Below, piece after piece: positions 43,471 to 55,314 of a stretch of DNA of 62,000 nt. The stretch lies in contig CM043959.1 of the NCBI GenBank assembly GCA_014529385.2, positions 91,057,529 to 91,119,528 of the forward strand. Reading direction: 5' to 3'. A program made the position numbers and the translations under genes. How positions within the stretch are numbered: the first letter of the stretch is position 1; the number at the start of each line of letters is the position of its first letter. Source of the stretch: Adiantum capillus-veneris. Its lineage: Eukaryota; Streptophyta; Polypodiopsida; Polypodiales; Pteridaceae. Under the pieces are notes generated by a model that searched no databases, was not told the origin of the DNA, and saw only the letters and a list, made by a program, of their open reading frames with translations.

Positions 43471-44092
43471 CACGATATACGTGGATCACCCAATGTGGGC
43501 TACGTTCACGGGAAAGCAGCCACTCAATGGCTTTAATACTTCAAAACAAGAAGTAGTTTACAAAGGGATTTTACCCTTAATAGAGCTCCCGCCTTGCTTC
43601 ACTCTCACCACCTCACACTCACCTTATTGCATCAATTTCACACTATGAAATGTGTGTAGAAATGGCCTCCTTTTATAGGCCAAAAGGGTTGCCCTTTCTC
43701 ATGAGAGGCAGCCATGTGTAGCCTCCCTTGTGTAGATAAGTCCAGATCGGACCCTCCAATCCGCTCATGTGTGGCCGCCCTTGAGAAGACAAGTCCGCTT
43801 TTGAATTTGGCCACCAGCCATCAGCCACCGGCAATTGACTTCCGACCACCGGCCATCGGCCAACCGAGTGGTCGTTTTCCGACCACTTTCCGACCGCCGT
43901 CTGGCCACTTTTTGTCCGCTGTCCGGCCATAATAATCTGGGAGTGAAAATTTTGGTTTCCGGCAAGTGATTTTATTTTCCGGCGAGTTATTTTCCTTCAT
44001 GCACGATGGATTCTCCTCATAATAGGGGCCTTACAAATGTGTGTTTTTAACACAGATAATCACAAGGGGTAAATCAGGCTCCATACTTAACA
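43343..44092 (-). repeat. Copia 5' LTR
   Basis: A complete LTR of 750 bp. In element sense it begins TGTTAAGTATGG and ends TATTTTCTAACA, and the initiator-methionine primer site follows after ACT. Confidence 0.9.
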
Positions 44093-45969
44093 ATTTGTCG
44101 ACATAGCTTTGGACATGAAGCCTCAACTTCCCAATCAAGGGAGTAACGGAGGCTTGTTATCCCTTGAAAGCTGTGTTGGCCATTACAGTATCTTCCATCT
44201 CAAAATCTTGAATACTTAACTTGGTGGCCAACTCCATTGATATGAATTTGTGAGTAGAGCCAGGGTCAAACAAGATGACGGCATCATGCTCCCTTATCCT
44301 TCCCCAATCATAGGAGAGAGGTGATCCTTTGCAACGAGCATCCGCTTTTGGAGCTTCGATAGTGGAAGCTCTAGGAGTCTCATTGCGGGCATTTCTCTTG
44401 GGGCAAGAATGATAGCCATGTCCTTGCTCCTTACACTAAAAACATTGATGGTCCTTGCAAAAAGCTTCAAGATCTTCAAGAGAGAGTTTGTTTTTACCTT
44501 TGTAAATTCTTCTCCTTGGACCAATTATTGTTTTTGTTGTTACTGGAATTGCCTTTAGAAGAATTTTGGGCATTGGTTTTCCCTTTGAATCACTCTTGTC
44601 TTTGTTTTCCATAGGCTTGACATTTCGTCTAGCCCCTTGTTGGAAATTGATGCGCGAATCAACCACGGTGTGGTGGATTACTTCGGTCATAGAACCACCT
44701 AGGTCATTGAGAGTTGACGTACTCGGACATCTCTTCAAGTAGTCCTCCACAGAATTGTTTCTTTTACTCGACGAAGTCTATCTTTTGAAAGATAGTAGCC
44801 TTGAGATGTAAATCCCAAAACGTTTCCACATATTTGTGAATAGACTCATGGCAGAGAATCTTCAAACTTCTCCATTTGGTAGGCACTTTGTCCTTTGCAT
44901 TGCTTGCAAGGAATTGCTTCATGATGGAAAATCATAGAGTTTTCATGTCTTTGGGGCTTCACCGTTGCCACGAAGGCTAGCCCACCATTGACCTCAAGGG
45001 GTGCACTATGTAATCATATTAATATACAATGTGAGTTCGATAGGAGGGGTTTTAAATTTTTTAAAAAATAGGCAATTTAACAGAGATACATTAAAATAAG
45101 GGAGATTTATATTCAATTTTGGAAAATTTTCTTAAAATAAGGGGTCATTTTATTCATTTAGACATGTTAAAAGAGGGGTTTTTCTAATACCTCGTGAACG
45201 CATGTTATATAGGGGGTACCGACTGGTGAACCCCCGAGCCATTGACGAGCCGATTTTTGGAAGTGCATAGCTACATGGAATAGCTTTGAGGACTCCTTGA
45301 AGCCCTTGTCTCCAAAGGCCTCATCAAATTTTTGGTCCATGAAGGTCAATACTTTGTCTGTAGCACCAAAGGTGCCATCGTAGGTGAGAAAAGGGATACT
45401 CTCTCCTCCCTCTTTGAACTTCTTAATATTTTGTGACCTTCACCATGCAGGGTAAGATTTGCGATGTCCTCCCCTCTTGTATTCTCTAGAAGAATAGCCA
45501 TAGCTTTCGTCGGATGAGGAGGAAGGTGAAGAAGAAGGAGAAGAGGGTGATCTCTTTCTTGCCATTTTCTTATTTTGTTTCCTCTCTTCCCTGTTGGAGT
45601 GACGAGGAGAAGGACTGTGGGTTGAACATTTCCTCTTGGGAGGAGTTGGCGACCATCTAGACCGCCATCTTTTTGGAGCCACATCTTCAGAGGAACCTAG
45701 AGATTTACTACTTTTCTGTTCTTTGGATTCCTCCTCTCGTATGGAAGAGAGTCTTCTTTTGGGGGTCTCATCAATAGGCCTCCTAATCTCTCTCTCCTCT
45801 TGGAGAGGAAGGGAAATCCCATAAGCGTGAAGCTACTGAGTAACTTCGGCTTGCAAAGCAGGGTTCCTTCATGTGCAAAATCAAAGTTATCAATGTTCAT
45901 TCTACTCTCTTGGTTATTGTTAGCCATGCTAACAGAAATTGTGTGTTTACTTAGTGTACTCTTTGGCAA
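44093..45969 (-). pseudogene. CV gag and protease relic (continuation of the split element)
   Basis: In element order: gag start NNQESRMNIDNFDFAHE (45914); Ser/Arg-rich part (45684-45440); FMDQKFDEAFGDKGFKE and VAMHFQKSARQW (45349-45167); RCPSTSTLNDLGGSMTE with INFQQGARRNVKP (44750-44580); nucleocapsid region near 44420-44450; protease with FDPGSTHKF near 44245, where the usual DSG/DTG Ser/Thr is Pro. About 140 bp near 45010-45160 looks foreign (AT-rich and absent from sister copies). Confidence 0.75.
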
Positions 45970-46155
45970 TTCAAAACCTTAGTTGCTACTCCTCTCAGTC
46001 TTTGAAAATCAGCACTTAAGCATCTACACCCACTGCTTGAATCGGTTAATTCTAAAGAGTAGTGGACTGCGTCCAATATTGCAAAATTGTCAAGAAATAG
46101 CTCCTTTCAGACTTCTTATGACTCAATAATGGTAAAGCCGTAGGCAAGTCTAAAA

Positions 46156-46191
46156 AGTAATTAAGGATTAATAGAGATGCTAAATTGCACC

Positions 46192-46251
<60 letters not shown>

Positions 46252-46260
46252 CGCTCTGTG
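46156..46260. repeat. Segmental duplication, copy B, first piece (AWPM-19 leader)
   Basis: TTAAGGATTAATAGAG, then TGCACCAAC and a (CT)n run of about 55 bp, matches 11718-11795 of the AWPM-19 leader. The ATG and exons are not present: left of 46156 is CV gag leader. The second piece continues at 57001 beyond the CV insertion. Confidence 0.8.
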
Positions 46261-48001
46261 TGTAACATTTAATGGTCTAGTAACTTGTGTGTAGCAGAAA
46301 ATAACATAGACATAGTGAGCATTTCATTAAAATAGATTCCTAATGAGCATAGCAAGAGTGCTTGGATGGAGAGAGCAACAAAAGCATAACACCTAGTTAG
46401 ATAGGCATGAAAAATACTTCAAAAAGAGAGAGAAATTAAGCTATTGGCAACAGTTGATGATCGGATTTTTCATGCAGCCGGTCCCCCTCCAAAAGACCTT
46501 GTATTCTAGGTTTCCCCCATCAAGGGAGACATTTTACAATACAGTACTTTGTTCTCCTTCAATAACTTGTTGAGCAATGAAGATGGAAGCTTCAAGCACC
46601 AAGCTCACACTTGAAAACACAACATTAACTCCCTCACAGTCTTAGATCCCAGAACTCACACACCTTCGAAGATGGTGAGAGCTAGCAGGGTATGAGAGTA
46701 GATAGAGAGGAAGAAAAGGTATTCTTACAAGAAAGAAGTGTATCTCCTCACATAATCACTCATAAGAGCTTTCCCTTAAAGTTTGATAAGGAGAGAGAGT
46801 CTTCTTTGCTTTATACATGAGAATGTGTGTGTATGTGTGTGTGATAATGCCTTGCCAAAATCAGCCCTCTCTCTCTCTTGGTCGACCCCTCTTGATTTTT
46901 ACTCATGCTAGCATCCCATTGGACCCTCCGAAGCTTAGCCAATGATAATTAAGAAGCATAAGTGATAGCCTTGTGACATGTGGTCCCATTTTGTGAGAGA
47001 TTTAGGTAATTAATTAATGCAATTAAACTCTCATTGGATCCTTTGGTCTTCTGGCCAATAGGAATCAAGCAAGCCATTGGGCTCTTGAATGCTCATTGTA
47101 TCCCTTGGGAGACTGTCCAATAGTCTTCTAGAGAGATTAATTTCTATTGGTTCTTTTATCAAGTGTTTTAAAATGAATTAAACTAAATGTACTCTAGCCT
47201 AATTCTCATTGATCCACCTCTATGGCCATCCAATAGGATTTGAATGCACCTTGGGGGCAACTGGGCTAGGGAGCTGACATGTGTTTCCCATTCCCTTTGT
47301 GCAAGGAAAGCTTGCTAGAGTGTGTGTGTGTTTTACTCTCTCATCCCCTACAAGAAAGGCTCACCCCCTCCTATCTAGGGATATATGAAGACTTTAGGGT
47401 CTTCACATAAGCATCCAATTTGCCCTAGGTTTTGACCATTGGACCTAACCTTTGAATTTTGGAACCTTAGCATTTTGGAAGTCTAAATGGGCTGAACCAT
47501 AGGGTTTTTGAAGCCCATTGTTGCACATTACTCTTTTGCAGATGGCCCCCCTTTGGATCCCTATTTTCCCTCCTTTGGATCCCTACTGCAGGCGGTTTGC
47601 CAGCTTAACCAATATTCTAGATTTTTCTCCTTTGGTGGGTGAAAGCATGTTAACCTGTCGCGCTTTTTGTGCTAGTTAGCAGTTTCAAGTTAGCACATCT
47701 TTGAAAAGTTGGGCGTCCGGTAAATTTTTTACAAATAATATCAAAATTTGTCGGAGGTTCTACATTTGGATTCCTTGTTTCAAGTGCTTTCTATTGATAT
47801 ATCATATGTCATAGATCTTGGAGATGTAGCTCAAGTTATTATACTAGTTAGCATATGTCAAAATTGTGCTAGTTAGCATTGTCCGGGACATGAAAAAGCA
47901 TGACAGGTTAACATGCTTTCACCCTGGTACTTTCCCATATTAAATGATCAGTTTAACATGAGAAAATCATTCAAGGGAATTAGATATTAGTTATTATGAC
48001 A
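46261..48001 (-). repeat. CV 3' LTR containing the MITE
   Basis: In element sense the downstream LTR. Compared with the other LTR it lacks about 145 bp around 46765 (including the CTCTTGGTTGGAT region) and carries the MITE at 47637-47924. Confidence 0.88.
47637..47924 (-). mobile_element. MITE copy 2, with a paralogous empty site in the sister LTR
   Basis: It is 288 bp long with the same inverted ends as copy 1 and opposite orientation. TGGT is found on both sides (47633-47636 and 47925-47928). The matching place in the partner LTR (about 56928-56936) runs straight from CTTTTTCTCC to the CCCATATTAA stretch without the element, which shows that the MITE inserted after the CV element. Confidence 0.88.
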
Positions 48002-48389
48002 TTATCTCTCTCTTGAAATCATAGTCGTCCTTGACTATGGGGTAGAGAAGATAAAGCCTATTCATTAGTCCTTTTTCTAGCAGGTAGAGGATCCCTATCT
48101 CACCCTACGACATCGTTCCAGAATGGATGACTAATCCATTTGGTGCTTGAGAGCCTCAGCTTCCGCAAGCATGTCTGCACATTAGTCTTATGAATTTTCC
48201 ATAGTAGAGTGACAAGCTTTACTTGGTGTTTGGAAGATGTTGTCTCCACAAACTTAATCCTAAGCATGCATACTACTTAACACTTGTGCACAATAAAAAA
48301 AAAGAGAGTCTTATAAGACAAAAACTTGGTTCATTTAAATATTTGTACATTTGCTTACTCTAGGAAAGCATTGTAAGCATTGACAAGGT

Positions 48390-49900
48390 TTAGTTATCCT
48401 TTAATTGTATGCCTTGCATCCATCTAGCATCTTCAAAAGGATAGTTCTTAAACTTAATAAGATATCGTTGGATAATCTTACCACCTTTCAATACCTTGTC
48501 TTCATGTCGGAGAATGGACTTGGGCTGCAGAACCTCTTCTTGGTCCTCGATCTCCGGTGAGTCTTCAATAGTTGGTTCTTGAGGTGGCTCTCCTTTGTAA
48601 GGCTTTAGTAGGCTCACATGAAAAGTGTTGTGTATGAGCCAATGACTGGGCAACTTGAGTTGATAGGCCATTTCATTGATTGGTCTAAGAATCTGGAAGG
48701 GACCATAGTACTTTTTACTAACTTAGCATAGTACTTTTGGTGTCCCGTAGGATTCTTGCCTGTTGTGTGCCTTAATCGAGCCTTGGGAAATTTAAGTAAG
48801 ACCCAATGATTTCCTTTAAAGGCTTGGGCTCTTCTGTGCTTATCAGCAACAGCCTTTTGCCTTTGCTTTGTGAGATAGAGATAGCATCCTTAATCTTTTG
48901 GAAAGATCCTTGTAAGTCTCGGCTATACTCATCTGCATCAAAGATCTTCCCATGTACTTTTGAGTAACAGGGGACTTTTGGATCTTCCCTCAATTACCTC
49001 AAAAGGTGCTTTTCCCGTGGAGATATATACAATATTATTGTTGGTATACTCCACTAAGGGTAAATAATTCTCCCATTGGGACCTTTGATCTACTTGTGTT
49101 ACATAGGATTTTAGTAGATCAAGAATTGTTAGGTTAGCTATTTTACTTTGGCCATCCGTTTGCGGGTGATAGGCCGAAGAGAAGTTTAGCCTTGTTCCTG
49201 AATTCTCAAAGAGACCCTTTCAGAAATTACTGGTCATTCTAGAATCTCTATCCAACACTATGGACATTAGCAAGCCATGGTACGTGAAAATTTGTGATAT
49301 GAAGAGGGTTGCCATTTGATGGGCTTTGATAGTCTTTTTGACAGGTATAAAATGAGATTGTTTGCTAAATCTGTCTACTATCGTCCATATTCCCGTATTC
49401 CCATGGATAGACTTGGGGAATCCAAAGATAAAATCCATGGATATGCTCTCCCATGGTGAATTAGGGATGGAGAAGGTTGAAGAAATCTAGGTTGCTTCCC
49501 TCTATCAAACTTCGTCTTTTGGCATACCACACATTTAGAAACATACTCTTATATGTTTGCTTTCATGGCACGCCAATAGAAATATGTTTCATTCCCTTTT
49601 AGGGTAGACTAAACCCCTCTATGCCCCGCATAAGTAGGAGCATGAGATTCATACATTACTTTCTCACATAGTGAGTTAGGAACGCATAGTCTATTGCCAT
49701 AGAGAAGATAACCATCTTGTAAAGTAAATCGTTCCTCTTTCTTCCCTAGTGCAAGGGATGCAATCACATCTCTAAAATCGCGATCAATAGCATACTCATC
49801 TATCATAGAAGATAGATCATTGTGAGTTGCTATGGAGACCGCATTCACTCTTGGTCATCTTGAGAGTGCATCGGCTACTTGATTATGCTTGCTAGCAATG
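48390..49900 (-). pseudogene. CV integrase and chromodomain
   Basis: 49848-49609 carries the part before the zinc domain; 49438-49220 has the catalytic core start WTIVDRFSKQ and the second Asp in VLDRDSRMTSNF. Then AYHPQTDGQ is followed by SK where the third catalytic residue (Glu of the D-D-E triad) belongs, so it is probably inactive. 48993-48772 is the integrase tail (KIFDADEYSRDLQGSFQKIK) and 48671-48390 the chromodomain (VLQPKSILRHEDKVL, YLIKFKNYPFEDARWM). Frames are separated by stops and shifts. Confidence 0.85.
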
Positions 49901-49938
49901 TGAGCAATATTAAAATGAAATTGCGAAAGGAAATTTGC

Positions 49939-51419
49939 TCACCTCATTTGTTTGTCAGAGAGCTTGGTCTGTTTCATGAAGTACTTAAGGCTTTGGTGAT
50001 CCGTCCACAGAATGAAAGGAGTCCCCAATAAATAGTGCTTCCAGGAGTCTAAGGCATATAGAAATGTGAGGAGTTCCTTTTCATATATGCCTAGAGCTTG
50101 CTCAACAGGGTCGAGCCTTCGACTTTCATAGGCTATGGTGTGCCCTTCTTGGAGCAAAAGAGCTCCAAGGCAATCACCACAAGCATCACATTGTACCTCA
50201 AATGGATTTGATAAATCTGGTAGTGTCGGCACAAGTTGAGAGATAAGTTTTTCTTCAAGATTTTTGAAAGCATTGTTCTCCTTGGCAGACCATGTATTTC
50301 TTTGTTAGGTCATGTAATGGTCCCGCCATTTGTGAGGACTTTTCTATGAAAAGTCTATAGTATGCACACATACCTATAAAGCTTCTTAGTTCATGTAGAT
50401 TCCTTGGATTAGGCCATCCTTTTATTACCTCTATCTTTGATGGATCCATTTGGATGCCATCTTGAGAGATAACAATACCTAAATACTAAATCTCTTGTAA
50501 GAAAACTTCACTTTTCTTTTGATTAATATAAAGTTTATTTTCTTAAGACTTGAAATATTACCTGGAGATGTTGCTTGTGTTCGTCTAATTAATTAGAGTA
50601 GATGATGATATCATCAAAGAACACTCCAGTAAAGGTTTAGTGAGGCCTAAATAGCTTCTCCATCAAGCGGTTAAATGTGGTTGTTGCATTGGTCAAGCCA
50701 AAAGGTATGACAATGTATTTGTAAAGACCAAAAGTAGTGAAAAATGCGGTCGTTACAATGTCTTGATCGACTATCCTTATTTGATGGTAGCCACTTTTTA
50801 GGTCAATCCTATTGAAGTAGGTCGACCCTTGCAGCTTATCAAATAGGTCTTCTATCCGTGGAACGGGAAACCTATTTTTGATAGTGATCCTATTTAGTGC
50901 TCTATAGTTGACACACATACGATATGTGTCGTCTTTCTTTTGCACTAATAACATGGGTGAACAAAATGGAGATGAGCTAGGCCTAACCATGCCCTTCTCA
51001 ACTAACTCATGCACTTGCCACATAATCTCCTCTTGTTGAGCTTGAGAAAATCTATAAGAAGGTTTATTAGGTGGTGAACTTCCTGGAAGAAGTTCAATTG
51101 CATGGTGATCATTGCCTCGTTTAGGAGGTAGTTCAGAAGGGTTGTCATCAATAAAAACATCTTGAAATCCCTTGAGAAAATTGCATAACTCTAATTCTTT
51201 GTGATTGTTTATTTTTTCTTTTGCTAAAGCATTAGGTTCATTTTGAGAATCTTTATAAAAAATCATGTACACGGAAATAGAGCTCTTTATTGACTTATTG
51301 AAAGCTTGTGTATGTACAATGGGTATGGTGTTACCCAAGTCCTTAGCATCTATGTACATATCTTTTTCCCTGAACCTAAAGTAGATTGTCCTTTCAGGGA
51401 ATTTAACATTGGCAGCCAT
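49939..51419 (-). pseudogene. CV reverse transcriptase and RNase H
   Basis: 51419-50637 is a long open frame with MVRPSSSPFCSPMLLVQKKD, YRMCVNYRALN, IDLKSGYHQIRI and FGLTNATTTFNRLM, the RT fingers and palm. The catalytic motif FDDIIIYS follows a stop near 50637. 50449-50255 has GMCAYYRLFIEKSSQMAGPLHDLTKK and 50232-49939 the RNase H with VQCDACGDCLGALLLQ, ALDSWKHYLLG and WTDHQSLKY. Damage is light compared with the other CV copies. Confidence 0.88.
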
Positions 51420-51428
51420 GCAATCAAA

Positions 51429-51760
51429 TCATGGTGCCCCTAGGCTTACATCCTCGTGCTTCAGAGGAGAGATAAAGAAGTCCTCTTTGTCCACATAGCT
51501 TTGGACATGGAGCCTCAATTTCCCAATTAAGGGAGTGATTGAAGCTTCTTGCCCCTTGAAAGCACCATTGGCGGGTAGGACATCTCCCATCTCATATGCT
51601 TGGATTCCTAGCTTGGTGCCCAAATATGTGGATATAAAATTGTGAGTAGAACCACGGTCAAAGAGAATAAAAGAATCATGTTCTCTTACCTTTCCCCAAG
51701 CATGGCATAGAGGAGATCCTTTGTAGTGAGCATCCTCTTCTTGGATTTTGACCAAGGTAG
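51429..51760 (-). pseudogene. CV aspartic protease
   Basis: The frame 51755-51429 contains FILFDRGSTHNFIS in the place of the catalytic DSG/DTG motif; the middle residue is Arg, which is unexpected at an active site. It precedes RT on the same strand as in other Gypsy elements. Confidence 0.75.
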
Positions 51761-52157
51761 CTCTAGGAGGATCATTTCATGTATTCTTGTGGGGGCAAGC
51801 ACGGTAAGCATGCCCTTGCTCCCCGCACTTGAAACAGCGGTTATCTTTACGATAACGCTCAAGCTCTTCAAGAGAGAGTTTATTTTTGCCTTTATAAAAT
51901 CCCTTCTCCTTACCTTTTTTTTGTTGGCATTGCCTTTATGACACTTTTGGACATTGTCCTTTCCCTTAGGATCATTATTATAGTCCTTGTTCTCCATGGG
52001 CTTAAGATTTTTCTTAGCCCCTTGTTGGAAATGGATTTGTGAAGCCACCATGGTACAGTGTCTGATCGCAGATATGGTGCATGGCCTTTGGGAGTTGACA
52101 TAATCCACCATATCTTCAGTGAGACCCACACAAAATTGTTGTTTTTTCTCTCCAAAA

Positions 52158-52216
52158 TGTTGAGGTAGGAGAGCTATGGTGGATGCGGTCTTGCAAGCAT
52201 GGCGTGCAGCAGAAGA

Positions 52217-52313
<97 letters not shown>

Positions 52314-52494
52314 AGGTCGACACGATACACAAAGGAAAGGCTATGCTTTGTATTGTAAAACTTTGTAAACATCCCTTACAATATAAAAGCCAAAATTGCC
52401 ATGCACAACCTGAACTCCAACTGAAGCTACCTACATGCTTCATAAAGGGGAGTTTCCCACAGGCTAGATGCACACTGGGCTTGCATACCCACAC

Positions 52495-52544
<50 letters not shown>

Positions 52545-53579
52545 GCCCAAACCACTGAAAATGGACTCAAAACAGACCATTGCAGAGTCCAATCACTTGA
52601 AACTATGAGTAGAAGTCCCCTCCTTGACTATAGCATAGGTGTGTGTGTGTGTGTGTGTGTACTTCCCTCAAACAACCATCAGTATGAGACATACCAGAAC
52701 CCGACCAAACAACAAAGGGTGGTCTTACCACTTTATTTGTGGCAGTGTCTATAACCTTGTACAAAATGTTGACATGGCAATAACCAACAACTGATAACCA
52801 TAGATCTATGACATTAAAATAGGAAAAATAATCTTTGAACTTTGCCTATGTTGTTATACCATGGTATAAGTATTCTTACTATCGTGTTTCCGTGCAGTAG
52901 CCCATGCAATATCCAAACAATCTATGAACTTCCACTTGAGCTTGAACCATTTGATTGAATTGTAGGTTCAAATCGCCAAGGTCCAATTGATACCATTATT
53001 TACTTTTGCCTTCATTTACCTTTGTGCATGTAGCCAACAAGCTACCACAACAAAGTTTCAAAGTAGGACACCTTTTGTTGGTCCAAATATCTGGTCCGAA
53101 TCTCTAGCACCGACATGAAGCCTTGCACTTGCAACTCGCGGCGTTTTGTGATGCACACTCTCCAACTACGTGTTGCAGATTACCCTTTGAGAAGCTATGT
53201 GTGACTACCCACTTGGTCAAAAGAAAAAGACAAAAAATAAACCTAAATGTAATGTAGTGTGGAAGGATAAAAAATGAGAACGATGATGTCAATGGTGACT
53301 CTGCAGACGACGCTACTGACGGTTTCGCTTCAGAGCAGCGACTAGAGGCCAAGTTAGCAGGGGAGATTGAGTCGAATTGTCATCAGAAAGGCAGGATGGC
53401 TATGTTGATGGCGGGATTTCTTGGTTTGCTGTAGGTCATTCAACCACCTCTCTCCTCTCTAAGAGGGCGCTCCCGCGTTGTGTACCGAACCAAGATCAAG
53501 AGCATGGGCTCTGATACCATATGTTGAGATAGGAGAGCTATGGTGGATGTAGTCTTGCAGGCATGGCGTGCAACAAAAG

Positions 53580-53628
<49 letters not shown>

Positions 53629-53793
53629 GAAAAAAACGCTATGGTTTGTATTGTAGAACTTTGTAAACATCCCTTACAATATAAAAGCCAAAATTGCCAT
53701 GCACAACTTGAACTCCAATTAAAGCTACCTGCATATTTCATAATGGGGAGTTTCCCACAGGCTAGACGCACACTAGGCTTGCATATCCAACCA
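52158..53793 (-). mobile_element. TRIM-like small LTR element, 1.64 kb
   Basis: Two direct terminal repeats, 52158-52495 and 53522-53793, both starting TGTTGAG and ending in GCATA-CC-A-CA, are about 90% alike outside a (GA)n tract (about 95 bp in one, 50 in the other). In element sense (minus) the primer site TGGTATCAGAGC (53519-53508) follows the 5' LTR after two bases, and the purine tract before the 3' LTR is a run of 46 G (plus-strand C, 52497-52542). The 1.0-kb interior has no long frame, as in terminal-repeat retrotransposons in miniature. No clear target duplication was found. Confidence 0.85.
52497..52542. repeat. Homopolymer run of 46 C
   Basis: An uninterrupted poly-C tract directly inside the TRIM-like LTR at the place of the polypurine tract (poly-G in element sense). 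It may be real slippage or a sequencing or assembly artefact; its length is unusual. Confidence 0.95.
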
Positions 53794-55314
53794 TCTTTTT
53801 GAAAAATGTGGCTTTGAGATGTAAGACCCAAAAATTGTTTACATATTTGAGAATAGATTCGTAGGGAGAAAGCTTCAAGATTCGCTATTCGATGAGTACT
53901 TTGTCTTTGGCATTGGTAGCCAAAAATTGCTTCATGATGGAAGCTCTTAAAGCTTTCCATGTTCGTGGAGCTTCACTGTTTGCATGTAGGCTAGACCACT
54001 ATTGTCTGGCGGACTTTTGAAAATGCATAGCTACATGGTGTAGCTTAGACAACTCCATGAAACCCTCATCTCCAAACGCCACATTGAATTGTTGAATGAA
54101 GGCCAAGACTTTGTCCGTAGCACCAAAGGTGCCATCATAGGTAAGGAAAGAGATGTTCTTTCCTCCCTCTTTGAACTTTTGAGCTTGGACGGCCTCTTCC
54201 ACATGGCATAGGATTTCCTATGGCCTCTTCTTTTTGGTGGTTCAAAAGATGCACCGTCGCTTTCTTCAGAAGATGAAGAATTTGAGTAAGATGGAGAAGA
54301 GGGTGACCTCTTTCTCGCCTTTTTCTTGCCTTGTTCCTCCTTATCTGCACCATCACTTTCTTCATAAGAGGAAGAGAATGAAGAAGATGGAGAAGAGGGT
54401 GACCTCTTCCTCGCCTTTTTCTTATCTTGTTTACTGTCATCCCTCTTTCAATGAGAGTGTGCGATGGTCTTCTCCGTTTAGGAGGTGATGGAGAGCGTTT
54501 TTCCTGCCGTCTTTGTGGAGCCATCTCCACCAAGGTGGCAGAAGACTCACTTCCTTCTCGTTGTTTTGGTGGGGGCTCTTGAGTTCTCCTTTGGGAAGGA
54601 GATGTGTTGTCAAGTAGTAGATTTTTGATCCCTTAGTACGCATCCTCTTCTTCTTCCAGAATCGGAGATAGGGCTCTTTTGGAAGTCTCACAAGGAGGCT
54701 TCCTAGGTACTCTCTCTTCAAGGTGGGCAGTTTGGAGAATCCCATGAGCACATAGCTGCCATTGCACTTCACTTTGGAGGGATGGGTTTCCCATGGCTTG
54801 TTGAAGCCTGGAAACAAGGTAGTTAACAAGCATAGGGGCATCATTAGTAGCCTGCTCATTAGCAAAATCAAAGCTATCAACATTAATTTCACTCTCTTTA
54901 CTATTGTCAGCCATTCTAATATTTTTAAGGTGTACTTTGGCACTTCAAGCCTTAGTTTCTACTCCTATTAACCCATTTAGAAAAGCACTCAAGCTCTTGT
55001 ACCTGTGGCTCAAATATCATTAATTGCAAGGAATAGAAGAGAGGGTCTTTCAACACAAAAATAGTACCGGCTCCTATCAAGCTTCTCATAGCTCAATAAT
55101 GGTTAAGCTGTAGGCAAGCCCCATAGGTCTCCACTATTAAGACCATAACTCTCGGCGGTGATGCCCCCTTATTTGCACAAAGTAGACGCACTGCAAGGTT
55201 GAAAAATTCCTATTTTACTTACTCAATTGCAATTAATAATACCAACCATTTAAAGTTAGCTTGAGAACCTCCCTTCTTGAGCAAGAAAAGAGAGACCTTG
55301 TGCTCTGACACCAA

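Larger units (their letters stand above)
29679..44092 (-). mobile_element. Copia LTR retrotransposon, interrupted by RX in its 3' LTR
   Basis: LTRs begin TGTTAG and end CTTAACA in plus reading. The right LTR is 43343-44092; the left LTR is split into 29679-29722 and 38730-39365 by RX. A 5-bp target duplication ATTTG flanks it (29674-29678 and 44093-44097). Coding sense is minus: the primer site TGGTATCAGAGC (43340-43329), complementary to initiator methionine tRNA, follows the 5' LTR, and the polypurine tract CAAGTGGGAGAT precedes the 3' LTR near 39370. The LTRs differ at numerous sites, so insertion is not recent. Confidence 0.92.
27453..46155 (-). mobile_element. Truncated CV Gypsy element, split by a 14.4-kb nested insertion
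   Basis: The element occupies 27453-29678 and 44093-46155. The two halves are one sequence: joining them across the ATTTG duplication restores the protease region that aligns with 51460-51500 in the other CV element. At the left it stops within integrase (about 27453); at the right it stops in the gag leader (about 46155), where copy B of the AWPM-19 leader begins. Neither LTR remains. Confidence 0.8.
51761..54914 (-). pseudogene. CV gag, split by the TRIM-like element
   Basis: The gag start is MADNSKESEINVDSFDFANE (54914), followed by MLVNYLVSRLQQAMGNP, a Ser/Arg/Lys-rich charged segment (about 54650-54240), FLTYDGTFGATDKVL and VAMHFQKSARQ (54140-54000). The TRIM-like element interrupts at 53793-52158. 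Gag resumes with VDYVNSQRP and INFQQGA-type sequence (HFQQGAKKNLKPM, about 52030) and ends with the nucleocapsid knuckle CFKCGEQGHAYRAC (about 51830-51790). Confidence 0.82.
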
